Source: an uncultured Lachnospiraceae bacterium (lineage in GTDB: Bacteria > Bacillota > Clostridia > Lachnospirales > Lachnospiraceae). Taken from it: a stretch of 39,434 nucleotides of DNA. Position 1 is the stretch's first letter. Each line of letters opens with the position of its first letter. This document shows positions 1-7,402 of the stretch, piece by piece. The DNA is taken from positions 1 to 39,434 of the forward strand of contig CAMWLV010000013.1 of the NCBI GenBank assembly GCA_947175175.1. Reading direction: 5' to 3'. The notes below the pieces were generated by a model that was given only the letters and a program-made list of their open reading frames with translations, did no database searches and had not been told where the DNA came from. Made by a program: the position numbers and the translations under genes.

Positions 1-30
1 AGCTGGACATTTATACGGCGTCCTTGTCAC

Positions 31-58
31 AAGTAATTTCTGAACAGTTCCTAAGGCA
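31..58. repeat. Solo terminal repeat of the MITE-like family
   Basis: This stretch matches the right end of the fold-back element at 1431-1596 (about 22 of 26 aligned bases, ending AACAGTTCCTAAGG against GACAGTTCCTTAGG). It lies just upstream of the kinase-like gene. The rest of the copy is either outside the window or lost. Its presence argues against the far-upstream TTG start of that gene, because the start would then lie inside the repeat. Confidence 0.5.
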
Positions 59-86
59 CGTGATGGATCAATATGAGGATAATATT

Positions 87-623
87 ATGGACACGAAAAT
101 GGTTGTAAATAAAAAAGAGTACGAAATACTTCGATTATTAGGAAAGGGCAAAGGTGGATATTCTTATCTGGCAAGTGACGGAACGCAAAAATATGTCCTA
201 AAGCAAATCCACCATGAACCCTGTGATTATTATCAATTTGGAAATAAGATTGAGGCAGAGATAAACGATTATAACCGCCTCAAAGAAATCGGGATAAAAA
301 TTCCTGCCATGATTGATGTCGATCTCCAAAATGAGCGCATTTTAAAAGAGTTTATTGACGGCGATACCATTTACGAGTTGGTTTTGCAGGATAAGATGAA
401 ATCCGCCTATATTGACCAACTGCATGATATGTGCCGCTTACTATATGCTGCCCATACCAATATTGACTATTTTCCGACAAATTTTGTAGTACAGAATGAA
501 GAAATGTACTATATCGATTTTGAGTGCAACGCATATATGGACGAATGGAACTTTGAAAACTGGGGCATCAAATACTGGTCAAAAACTCCGGAATTTTTGC
601 AGTATGTGGAGGAACATTCATGA
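87..623 (+). CDS. Small protein-kinase-fold protein (RIO/Bud32/phosphotransferase-like)
   Basis: The product is a 178-residue protein with a minimal kinase fold. A glycine-rich loop (GKGKGG, about residues 19-24) is followed by a candidate ATP-anchoring lysine in YVLKQI (about 39). A DxxPxN catalytic loop (Asp about 127, Asn about 132) precedes an IDFE metal-binding motif (about 143-146) that replaces DFG. There is no transmembrane segment or signal peptide. The ATG at 87 is chosen because GAGG lies 8 bases before it; in-frame starts at 63 (ATG) and 24 (TTG) lack a good ribosome site, and the latter falls near a repeat remnant. The frame is complete, but at under 180 residues it lacks most of a eukaryotic-type C-lobe. 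The substrate is unknown; phosphorylation of a protein or small molecule is inferred from the fold only. Confidence 0.6.
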   Translation: MDTKMVVNKKEYEILRLLGKGKGGYSYLASDGTQKYVLKQIHHEPCDYYQFGNKIEAEINDYNRLKEIGIKIPAMIDVDLQNERILKEFIDGDTIYELVLQDKMKSAYIDQLHDMCRLLYAAHTNIDYFPTNFVVQNEEMYYIDFECNAYMDEWNFENWGIKYWSKTPEFLQYVEEHS

Positions 624-676
624 TTTCTTATGGAACCCTTTGTATGTCCGGGCAGACTGATTATCTTAAAATGCGC

Positions 677-1405
677 CTAATCAATTCCAGTCTGTGTCAG
701 CACCTCCATAAGCGAACCATTTTCTGACACATATCGATACACTGGCGCCGCATCCTTATGAAATACAGGTGCACGATTGATATAAAAACCGTCTATTCCT
801 GCAGCTTTTGCGCCCGCCATATCTGATTTGAGTTCATTTCCTATCATAACCGACTGCGATTTATCCAACCCATACCTTTCACAACAGATATTGTAAAATT
901 CGGGATCCGGCTTCATGCAGCCTTCGTCTGAAGAGATTAGTATACCGTCAAAATATGGCACAAGCCCTGTTTGTTCCAGTTCCGTCCATGTAAAGCTTCT
1001 CTGTGCATTTGACAGAAGATAAATCTTTTTTCCGGCTTTTTTCAATCCGTCAAGACATGTGATGGTGTCAGGGAAAAGGCACATATAGATCAGCGAAATT
1101 CTTCTGAAATTCTCGCAAAGATGCAGGATCTCCTCATCTGAAACCTTATAACCCTTTATCTCAAAAACGTCCCGAAACACATCATCAACACATATCTCAG
1201 GCTTGATCTGTCTGCCCTCCTGCATGGCATTATCCCGATACTGTTTTTCCAGAGAAGTATATAATCTGTAAAATAACTTCCACTCAAAAAAATACCCCTG
1301 CTTTCTCAGCCACTTGGCATATTTTTTATAAAAATTTTTGCTATACTCGTCTGTATGAATATCAATTAATGTACCATACAAATCAAAAATATAATTTTGA
1401 TACAT
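677..1405 (-). CDS. HAD-superfamily hydrolase (subfamily IA)
   Basis: This 242-residue protein carries the four HAD motifs. DLYGTL near the N-terminus supplies the nucleophilic Asp and has Tyr in place of the usual second Phe. LLSN is motif II, the Lys of CMKPDP is motif III, and GNELKSD is motif IV. An alpha-helical cap lies between motifs I and II (about residues 15-110), as in phosphoglycolate-phosphatase-like enzymes. It probably dephosphorylates a small soluble metabolite in the cytosol; the substrate cannot be read from sequence. AGGAGG lies 10 bases before the ATG at 1405 and 7 before an in-frame GTG at 1408, so either start is possible. It is convergent with the kinase-like gene. A fold-back repeat begins about 25 bases upstream of the start. 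Confidence 0.85.
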   Translation of the reverse strand: MYQNYIFDLYGTLIDIHTDEYSKNFYKKYAKWLRKQGYFFEWKLFYRLYTSLEKQYRDNAMQEGRQIKPEICVDDVFRDVFEIKGYKVSDEEILHLCENFRRISLIYMCLFPDTITCLDGLKKAGKKIYLLSNAQRSFTWTELEQTGLVPYFDGILISSDEGCMKPDPEFYNICCERYGLDKSQSVMIGNELKSDMAGAKAAGIDGFYINRAPVFHKDAAPVYRYVSENGSLMEVLTQTGID

Positions 1406-1430
1406 CACTGCAAAACCTCCTGAAATTTTT

Positions 1431-1596
1431 CTTAGGAACTGTCAAGAAATAACTTTTAAATAGTACGCCGGATTTATCTTCAAGAGTGCCTCTCAAAAAT
1501 CAGGCGCCTAGCTGGGCTATGTAACTGATTTTTGAGTGGTGCTATTGGAGATAAAGACAAGCAATATTAAAAGTTATTTTTGGACAGTTCCTTAGG
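1431..1596. repeat. 166-bp MITE-like fold-back element
   Basis: The ends are inverted repeats of about 29 bp (1431-1459 and 1567-1596; about 26 positions match), with outer sequence TTAGGAACTGTC. An inner perfect palindrome pairs CTCAAAAATCAG (1492-1503) with CTGATTTTTGAG (1525-1536). The intervening arms also pair imperfectly, so the whole element can fold as one long hairpin. It holds no open frame of note. Related ends occur at 31-58, 4089-4112 and 10246-10323, which is the pattern of a small non-autonomous mobile element. No clear target-site duplication was recognised. Confidence 0.7.
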
Positions 1597-1646
1597 TACA
1601 AACTACACACCAATTATCGTTCTCTGCATAAGTATAAGACTTCCTT

Positions 1647-1751
1647 TTAGTCACCAGCAAATCTGTCATATTTGCATTTCCCCAGCCAGCTCGACAAATT
1701 TTGATCTGGGAACAAAGACTTCACTGGTATTATCTGACCGCGATCCTTCAT
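1647..1751 (-). CDS. Possible 34-codon ORF with strong ribosome site
   Basis: A short frame begins MKDRGQIIPVKSLF and ends FAGD. It starts 6 bases after GGAGGGG on the minus strand, an unusually good ribosome site for a random frame. The protein has no recognisable domain. It may be the intact start of a gene whose remainder was lost when the adjacent fold-back element (1431-1596) or other DNA inserted. The stretch 1597-1888 otherwise holds nothing recognised. Confidence 0.25.
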   Translation of the reverse strand: MKDRGQIIPVKSLFPDQNLSSWLGKCKYDRFAGD

Positions 1752-1888
1752 GACATACCCCTCCGCGATATTATCGTAGCATACATTTTTAGTTTAAACA
1801 ATATGAATTTCTAAATATGCACATTTTGTATCGTTATTATTCTTCATTATATGACAAGAATATTTGATTTTTACTAAAAAAATCGTTG

Positions 1889-1917
1889 TTGCCTTACCCT
1901 TATTTTGAGGGTATAAT
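1889..1917 (+). promoter_or_regulatory. Sigma-A-type promoter of the XRE gene
   Basis: TTGCCT (1889-1894), a 17-base spacer and a perfect TATAAT (1912-1917) lie 19 bases before the start codon at 1937. GAGGTG at 1924-1929 is the ribosome site. The short leader leaves room for autorepression by the regulator, which is inferred. Confidence 0.65.
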
Positions 1918-1936
1918 AACAGTGAGGTGATAGACT

Positions 1937-2485
1937 ATGACAGCATATGCGGTTTCCAATGAAATCTATGGAAAAAATATCAAATCCATCAGAAATAGGC
2001 TCGGACTGACACAGGCAGAGCTTGCCAGATTAGCGAATGTATCCGTCAAAACGATTGAGCGGTGGGAATCCAGCACAAAAGCAATAACTGGCCCTATTGT
2101 TACTTTAGCCAGAGTATTCAACGAATATCCTCAAATCGTCGAAAATATGATCATTCCCGGAAATCCCTACCCACTGAGGCTTTGGTATATGCGTGAAAAT
2201 GAGATCTGCACCATCATTGACGTAGACGAGCGGCTCCGGAAAGTCAGAGTCCACAATTACACCAACGACTATATCTCCAGAGCATTTGGAAAAAATGATC
2301 GTCCGACATTTGAGGAATATGAAGCATTTCTGGAATCAAGATGTTTTCCGAGGGAACGGGATAAAATGAAACTAATTCTGGCAGACCTCGACCTTCCATT
2401 TTATGATCCGTTCCTGATCATAGAAAAAACAGAAGGAAGAATGGCAGAGGACGATTACTGGATCCGCATTGAGAAAGGGTATTAA
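1937..2485 (+). CDS. XRE-family HTH regulator with a C-terminal domain
   Basis: This 182-residue protein begins with a Cro/C1-type helix-turn-helix (about residues 14-62: LTQAELARLANVSVKTIERWE). Its C-terminal domain of about 110 residues is rich in aromatic and charged residues (FPRERDKMKLIL, YDPFLIIEKTEGRMAEDD). From memory, this kind of C-terminal half occurs in regulators paired with toxin or kinase partners in Clostridia, but no such partner is complete here. A strong promoter and ribosome site precede it. A 50-codon frame follows immediately (2496-2648) and could be what remains of a partner. A DNA-binding role is secure; the target genes and the antitoxin idea are inference. Confidence 0.8.
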   Translation: MTAYAVSNEIYGKNIKSIRNRLGLTQAELARLANVSVKTIERWESSTKAITGPIVTLARVFNEYPQIVENMIIPGNPYPLRLWYMRENEICTIIDVDERLRKVRVHNYTNDYISRAFGKNDRPTFEEYEAFLESRCFPRERDKMKLILADLDLPFYDPFLIIEKTEGRMAEDDYWIRIEKGY

Positions 2486-2495
2486 TGGTATTCGT

Positions 2496-2648
2496 ATGGT
2501 AAAATTGTTTGAGCAGAATATTAGAACAAACGAACGGCAGTCATCTAATGCTTTATTGTCAAATGAAATCTATTATCCCGATGATATCAAACAGAGAGTG
2601 CGGGATCTTATAATAATGCAGCGACGCAAATATCATTATCTATTTTAA
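2496..2648 (+). CDS. Possible 50-codon ORF downstream of the XRE gene
   Basis: This frame begins MVKLFEQNIRTNERQ and ends RRKYHYLF. It starts 10 bases after the XRE stop codon and overlaps the last codons of the convergent MFS gene by 9 bases. No good ribosome site precedes the ATG; GAAAGGG is about 20 bases away. The composition looks protein-like, with a basic C-terminus. It is either a small partner of the regulator or the remnant of a lost downstream gene. No domain was recognised. Confidence 0.25.
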   Translation: MVKLFEQNIRTNERQSSNALLSNEIYYPDDIKQRVRDLIIMQRRKYHYLF

Positions 2649-3857
2649 CTCAATGTTGTAACCACACGTTCCATTTACATTCTTCGCTATCTTATGATGA
2701 ATCGCCAGCCCCACCAACAGCAGAACCGGAAAAACCACTGCACATAGTATACCTCGTGCCAAATTGTCATCCAGCAATCCCGAAAAAATCCCCACGAAAG
2801 TCGGTCCGCCCGAACAGCCAACGTCTCCGCCGAGCGCAAGCATCGCAAAGAGCGCTGTTCCACCAGTAGGCATGGACTTTGACGCTAAGGAAAAGGTTCC
2901 CGGCCAGAGGATTCCGACAGAAAAGCCGCAGATACCACAGCCAACAAGCGATAATGCCGGTACCGGCGCCAGTGCGATCAACAGATAGGAAAAGAGACAC
3001 AAAATGCCGCTTCCCACCATGCATTTTTCCAGTGGAAGCTTCTCTCCGAACTTTCCATAAACCGCCCTTGCACTTCCCATCGCAATCGCAAAAAACATCG
3101 GTCCTGCCAAATCCCCGATTGTCTTGGACACCTGCAGTCCCTGCTCCGCAAAGGTGGATGCCCACTGACTCACTGCCTGTTCACAGGAACCTGCACATGC
3201 CATAAGCAGTACAAACAACCAGAACACTTTTGAGGTAAACAGCTGTCCCAGAGACATTCCCTTCTCGTCCTCTGCCAACAACTCTGGGACTGGAACTTTC
3301 ATAAAAGCAATCATATTGGCAATCGGAACCAGCGCCCATACAACAGCCATGACTCTCCAGTTTGAGATTCCGGCAATATGGAAAAACAGCGTCGAAATCA
3401 ATACAACCCCGACATGTCCCCAACAGTAAAAGGAGTGCAGCAGGCTCATTGCTGTCTCTTTGTTTTCCGTGGGACATGCCTCCATCACCGGACTGACCAC
3501 AACCTCAAGCAGACCGCCGCCAACGGCATACAAGACAGTGGCAATCAGCAGACCGGCATATGCATTCGATAAAAGCTCCGGCAATATGGTCAAGGCAATC
3601 AGCCCTGCCGCCGCAACTGCGTGTGCCAGAAGCATAGCCGCCCTATATCCAATCTTATCCACAAACCCAACCGACGCCGCGTCCACCAAGAGCTGAACCC
3701 CAAAATTGATCGTGACCAGAAATGTGATCTGCGTCAGCGCAATTTCGTAGCTGTTATGAAATGTCAGAAAAAGCAGCGGCACAAAATTATTTACGATCGC
3801 CTGCACGATATACCCCACAAAACAAGCGTACATTGTCTTATTATAATTGCAATTCAT
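2640..3857 (-). CDS. Major facilitator superfamily transporter
   Basis: This 405-residue integral membrane protein has about 12 hydrophobic segments in two halves. The central loop holds LLAEDEKGMSLGQLF (about residue 195-210). Between the second and third segments, DKIGYRAAM resembles the MFS loop-2/3 signature. The second half is rich in small residues (LALGGDVGCSGGPTFVG). It is probably a secondary carrier for a sugar or related small solute; the overall look recalls FucP-like members, but the substrate is not determinable. The ATG at 3857 has AAGGATGG upstream. It is monocistronic by layout and convergent with the XRE gene. No truncation is seen. Confidence 0.85.
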   Translation of the reverse strand: MNCNYNKTMYACFVGYIVQAIVNNFVPLLFLTFHNSYEIALTQITFLVTINFGVQLLVDAASVGFVDKIGYRAAMLLAHAVAAAGLIALTILPELLSNAYAGLLIATVLYAVGGGLLEVVVSPVMEACPTENKETAMSLLHSFYCWGHVGVVLISTLFFHIAGISNWRVMAVVWALVPIANMIAFMKVPVPELLAEDEKGMSLGQLFTSKVFWLFVLLMACAGSCEQAVSQWASTFAEQGLQVSKTIGDLAGPMFFAIAMGSARAVYGKFGEKLPLEKCMVGSGILCLFSYLLIALAPVPALSLVGCGICGFSVGILWPGTFSLASKSMPTGGTALFAMLALGGDVGCSGGPTFVGIFSGLLDDNLARGILCAVVFPVLLLVGLAIHHKIAKNVNGTCGYNIELK

Positions 3858-4215
3858 GACTATTATCCATCCTTATGTTTTTCTTCTTCAAACTCTTTGC
3901 AAACTTGTAAAATAAAGCTTGCATTCTCTTATTAGAAATTCTTTTCGTTTTTCAATGCATAATAGTAACACAAATAAACGGAAAAGTACACATTGTCTTT
4001 CAAAAATATGTTTGATGCAGTTTTGATACAATTTCGATACAAATATGATGCATACTGCATTTATAATATTAGATGAAACTTTAAAAATAGAACTGTTAGA
4101 AATAACTTGTAACAAGGACACCATATTAATTTCCATCCACCATAGAAGAAATATTATGACCTATCGATGGTGAACAGTGTTTCAAACATGCTCTGAAAGA
4201 AGGAGATTGATGACA
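3858..4215. other. Intergenic region with repeat end and direct repeats
   Basis: This divergent spacer separates the MFS gene from the exported protein gene. It contains two GATACAA direct repeats (4025-4031 and 4036-4042), an AT-rich TATAAT at 4062-4067 without a convincing -35 box, and a solo MITE-family end (4089-4112). An 82-codon minus-strand frame within it has no ribosome site or protein-like composition and is not called. Confidence 0.4.
4089..4112. repeat. Solo left-type end of the MITE-like family
   Basis: The sequence AACTGTTAGAAATAACTTG closely matches the left terminal repeat of the element at 1431-1596 (AACTGTCAAGAAATAACTT). No matching inverted partner was found nearby, so this is a solo or decayed copy. 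Confidence 0.45.
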
Positions 4216-5157
4216 ATGAAAAAAGTTTTAAAAATGCTATGCATTCTACTGATCCTTGTCTGCTGCCTGCCCCTCGTATCTAGCGGCCGCAATAACTATC
4301 AATCCGTTTCCTGTCCCTATCCATTGAGACAGATTACAATGTACAATGAAAAAACTGGCTGGGGATTGTCTTTGGAAAACGAAGTTCTCTTCACAGAAAA
4401 TGGAATCGAGCATTTTGAACCAGTCAGAAGTTTAGAAAATACAGACACTGCCTCCGGCCGATTTGCCAGTGCCGCTTTTATCGATCAACAGACGGCCTAT
4501 ACGGCCTGCTATTCATTTGACGACAATCAATTGATTGTAGAGCGCACAGGCGACTGCGGCGCCAGCTGGCAGCAGACATTTATTGATTTCGAGGACTATG
4601 CGGATATCTGTGACTCTGGAAGTATCTTCCTGAGTTTTTTTGACGCACGGAATGGATACCTTCTGTGCTGCTCCACTCCTGCTGCCGGTCTGATGACCAA
4701 ACTCCTGTTTTTTACAGATAATGCTGGAGATACCTTTTACTTTATCTCTGATTTGACTGATAAAATCGTGGGGTATCCTCAAGGGATTACTGCTGTGAGT
4801 GAAGAACAAATCTATATTGCAGTCACTTATCATGGCATTGACAGTTATTTATATGAGTCATCAGATTGTACAAGGACATGGGAGTGTGTTGAGATTGTTC
4901 CCAGAACAGAGGATATAAAATATGTTGACGGATATGCGCCCATTTTTTATGACAATGAGAAACAAAAGGGCATCCTTCTCTTGAAAATAATGAAGGAACA
5001 AGCAGTCTATCAGTTGTTTACCACCAAAGACGGCGGTGATAACTGGTTCTTGGAGCGCGAACTGCCCTGTGACACTCCGCTTCACTACTCCATTGCCGGT
5101 GACAACCAGATTTATATTATTGATCCGTCTGGAAATGTATTTGTTTCGTATTCTTGA
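4216..5157 (+). CDS. Exported beta-propeller-like protein with BNR/Asp-box repeats
   Basis: This 313-residue protein begins with a typical export signal: MKKVLK, then a hydrophobic run (LCILLILVCCLPLVSS) and polar sequence from about residue 26. The mature part repeats a short pattern of aromatic strands. It carries Asp-box-like motifs such as TGDCGASWQ, TDNAGDTF and TKDGGDNW, each typical of BNR/YCF48-like beta-propellers. Catalytic sialidase residues were not recognised, so an enzymatic role is not claimed; a binding or cell-envelope role is inferred. The ATG at 4216 is preferred because AGGAG lies 10 bases upstream; an ATG at 4210 would be only 4 bases from it. The promoter of the downstream RNA ligase gene overlaps its last codons. 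Confidence 0.65.
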   Translation: MKKVLKMLCILLILVCCLPLVSSGRNNYQSVSCPYPLRQITMYNEKTGWGLSLENEVLFTENGIEHFEPVRSLENTDTASGRFASAAFIDQQTAYTACYSFDDNQLIVERTGDCGASWQQTFIDFEDYADICDSGSIFLSFFDARNGYLLCCSTPAAGLMTKLLFFTDNAGDTFYFISDLTDKIVGYPQGITAVSEEQIYIAVTYHGIDSYLYESSDCTRTWECVEIVPRTEDIKYVDGYAPIFYDNEKQKGILLLKIMKEQAVYQLFTTKDGGDNWFLERELPCDTPLHYSIAGDNQIYIIDPSGNVFVSYS

Positions 5158-5182
5158 CAACGATTCTATCCAGTGTTATAGT
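5154..5182 (+). promoter_or_regulatory. Strong sigma-A-type promoter of the RNA-repair cassette
   Basis: TTGACA (5154-5159), a 17-base spacer and TATAGT (5177-5182) form a near-consensus promoter. It begins inside the final codons of the upstream gene. Transcription would start near 5189, giving a leader of about 150 bases before the ligase start codon. Confidence 0.75.
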
Positions 5183-5188
5183 GAGGAT

Positions 5189-5338
5189 TAACTAAAGTTT
5201 TTGTTTTTCGATCGGAGGCTCCCCATGTAATACTATATTCTGACAGTTCAATACAGACAAAACCGCAGGCACGAAAAATTATCGACAAATCGTGACTGTT
5301 CTTTTTGTATTTGTAAATTCAGAATATAGGAGGATTAT
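5189..5338 (+). promoter_or_regulatory. Structured 5' leader of the RNA ligase gene
   Basis: The leader holds a perfect 11-bp outer stem: CTATATTCTGA (5233-5243) with TCAGAATATAG (5319-5329). Nested inside are AATACA/TGTATT (5250-5255 with 5306-5311) and CACGA/TCGTG (5270-5274 with 5290-5294). The outer stem ends within the ribosome site AGGAGG (5328-5333). Upstream CTCC (5219-5222) could pair with GGAG of that site, or with the local GGAG at 5214-5217. ACAGT (5243-5247) can pair with ACTGT (5295-5299) in a competing fold. It matches no riboswitch class I know. Control of translation is inferred. Confidence 0.55.
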
Positions 5339-6166
5339 ATGGAACAGATTTTTAAATACCCGAGAACCAGGCATCTTGAAGGTTCTAAGGCACAATTGGG
5401 TGACGAAGACCTAAAATGTGTAAGATTAGATGAGATCAAGGATAAATACTTAGTCCTTGAAGAAAAAGTAGACGGCGCCAACTGCGGCATCAGTTTTGGC
5501 AGCGATGGAAAGATGTATCTACAAAGCCGCGGTCACTTCTTAAACGGCGGATATGGTGAACGCCAGTTTGATTTATTTAAACTCTGGACGGGCTGCTTTG
5601 AGGACAGACTGCGCCGACTGCTGGGAGACAGATATGTCATGTACGGTGAATGGCTGTACGCAAAGCATACTGTATTTTATGACAGGCTGCCTCACTATTT
5701 CATGGAGTTTGATATTTTTGACAAAAAGGAACAGCGCTTTTATTCCACCCGTAAACGCAGGGAGTTCCTTGGAAATGCCCCTTTTATCTGCTCTGTCCGT
5801 GTATTGACAAAAGGATACTTCGAGACATTGGGAGACATTGAAAAATGGATTGGCGCAAGCCTTTTTATTTCCGGGGAGGCAAATAACAGCTTTCTTGCAC
5901 AATGCCAGAAAAGCGGAGTTAATTCCGAACAAGCCATTTGCCAGACCGATCTGACAGGAATCATGGAAGGTATTTATATCAAGGTAGAGGACGGAGATTA
6001 TGTAACCGACCGCCTGAAGTTTGTGCGGGGTTCTTTCCTCAACACGATTCTTGATTCAGAAAGTCATTGGGTAAGCCGTCCGATCATCGCCAATTGTCTG
6101 GCAGACGGAGTTGACTTATTTGCTATGCAGGAAGGCGGGGAATCCAATGAAGCAGGAAATTCTTAA
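5339..6166 (+). CDS. RNA ligase family protein (ATP-dependent polynucleotide ligase)
   Basis: This 275-residue protein has the ordered motifs of covalent nucleotidyltransferases. Motif I is EEKVDGANCG, with the adenylated Lys at about 43. LQSRGHFL follows at about 61-68, YGEWLYAKHT at about 102-111 and EFDIFDK at about 123-129. Motif IV is EGIYIKVE (about 210-217) and motif V is DRLKFVR (about 224-230). It should seal 3'-OH and 5'-phosphate RNA ends through a ligase-AMP intermediate in the cytosol. The gene overlaps the next one by 20 bases. That gene encodes an HD-Pnk end-healing enzyme, so the two form a heal-and-seal RNA repair unit. AGGAGG lies 5 bases before the ATG. The biological RNA substrate, for example a cleaved tRNA, is not known. 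Confidence 0.85.
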   Translation: MEQIFKYPRTRHLEGSKAQLGDEDLKCVRLDEIKDKYLVLEEKVDGANCGISFGSDGKMYLQSRGHFLNGGYGERQFDLFKLWTGCFEDRLRRLLGDRYVMYGEWLYAKHTVFYDRLPHYFMEFDIFDKKEQRFYSTRKRREFLGNAPFICSVRVLTKGYFETLGDIEKWIGASLFISGEANNSFLAQCQKSGVNSEQAICQTDLTGIMEGIYIKVEDGDYVTDRLKFVRGSFLNTILDSESHWVSRPIIANCLADGVDLFAMQEGGESNEAGNS

Positions 6167-7286
6167 AGAAATCCGCAGCAATGGTTTTTCTTTCCATCAG
6201 CTCTCTGTCCGTTATCCTGAGTTATACTTGTTGAAAAATATTCCCCAAGATCCAGAGTATCACGGAGAAGGAGATGTATACAACCACACCGAAATGGTAT
6301 GTGAAAAGCTGCTGGTACTTCCTAAATGGAAGGGATTAGAAAAAGGAGAACAGGAACTTTTATTCCTGGCAGCTGCTTTCCATGATATTGGGAAAATATC
6401 CTGCACGAAACAGGAAGACGGAAAATGGATATCGCCAAAGCATACCATAATAGGGGAAAAGGTATTCCGCCGAATGGTCTACAGGAACGCGGAACTGTTT
6501 GGTCTGACCTTCCATCAAAGAGAAATGACGGCGAAACTGATTCGATATCATGGACTGCCTGTATGGTTCTGGACGAAAGAACGAACCGAGTTTGACTTAT
6601 TGAAAGCGGCAGAAAGTATTCCTTTGCGGCTTTTATATCTGCTTTCCAAAGCAGACATACAGGGACGAATTGCAAAGGAGCCTGGACAGTTGGAAGAACA
6701 GGTGGAATTATTTGCAGACTATGCAAAGGAATTGGGCATATGGAAGAAACCATATGCATTTGCGAACCCCTACACAAAATATCAATATTTTCATAAGGAA
6801 GACCTGTGGCATGATGCTGCATTATATGATGATACGGAATTTGATGTAATTTTAATGTCAGGGCTGCCTCTGGCGGGAAAAGACAGCTGGATCAATCGAC
6901 ATGGCATGGGAATGCCCGTCATCTCCCTTGACAGAATCCGCGGACAGTTAGGCGTTCCGCCTACAAAAAATTCTGGCAGAGTTGTTCAGACTGCTATGGA
7001 ACAGGCGAGAACCCTTTTGCGACAAAAGAAATCATTTATTTGGAATGCGACGAATATCATTCAGGAAACCAGACAGAAACTGGTCGAACTCTTCGCAGGA
7101 TACGGTGCTCGGGTACATATTCAGTATCTGGAAGTGCCTTATCAGGAGCTGCTTTCCAGAAACCAAAAAAGGGAACGATATATCCCAGAACCTGTTTTGG
7201 AAGATATGATTCGAAAACTGGAACTGCCGACGCCTTGGGAGGCATATGAAGTAACTATAGTTTCCCCTGAAAACACTGGGGATTAA
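6147..7286 (+). CDS. HD-Pnk: HD phosphoesterase fused to a 5'-OH polynucleotide kinase
   Basis: This 379-residue two-domain protein has an N-terminal HD phosphohydrolase module: YNHT (His about 47), FHDIGK (His-Asp about 79-80), KHT (about 99), RYHGLP (His about 135) and KADIQGR (Asp about 170). The C-terminal module is a P-loop kinase: GLPLAGKDSW (about 239-248), then SLDRIRGQLG (Asp about 262) and a lid-like region NQKRERYIPE. The same architecture in Runella slithyformis HD-Pnk is known to remove 2',3'-phosphates and phosphorylate 5'-OH ends, which makes ends fit for ligation. The ATG at 6147 lies inside the ligase gene's last codons after AGGAAGGCGGGG, so translation is probably coupled. 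An upstream in-frame TTG at 6111 is less likely. A weak hairpin terminator follows. Confidence 0.85.
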   Translation: MKQEILKEIRSNGFSFHQLSVRYPELYLLKNIPQDPEYHGEGDVYNHTEMVCEKLLVLPKWKGLEKGEQELLFLAAAFHDIGKISCTKQEDGKWISPKHTIIGEKVFRRMVYRNAELFGLTFHQREMTAKLIRYHGLPVWFWTKERTEFDLLKAAESIPLRLLYLLSKADIQGRIAKEPGQLEEQVELFADYAKELGIWKKPYAFANPYTKYQYFHKEDLWHDAALYDDTEFDVILMSGLPLAGKDSWINRHGMGMPVISLDRIRGQLGVPPTKNSGRVVQTAMEQARTLLRQKKSFIWNATNIIQETRQKLVELFAGYGARVHIQYLEVPYQELLSRNQKRERYIPEPVLEDMIRKLELPTPWEAYEVTIVSPENTGD

Positions 7287-7294
7287 ACTTAGAA

Positions 7295-7334
7295 AAAGGG
7301 CTGCTGCATTCACTAATTTATGTGGCAGTCCTTT
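7295..7334 (+). terminator. Hairpin terminator after the RNA-repair cassette
   Basis: The arms 7295-7309 and 7320-7334 pair as AAAGG, a G-T pair, CTGC, two mismatched positions and CAT, around a 10-base loop. The right arm ends in CCTTT, but the T run is short, so it may be a weak terminator. Confidence 0.5.
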
Positions 7335-7402
7335 ACATATGAAATGTATTTTTCGAAGCGAATACATCCTTAAGATAAAGAATTTGATACAGGAGTAAAT
7401 AT

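Noticed and set aside
1431-1460. Outward-facing TTGACA in the MITE end as a mobile promoter for the HAD gene
   Set aside because: No -10 box lies at a suitable distance; the position would fall on the ribosome site.
3888-4136. 82-codon minus-strand frame between the MFS and exported-protein genes
   Set aside because: It has low-complexity, Cys/Ile/Phe-rich translation, no ribosome site, and overlaps a repeat end.
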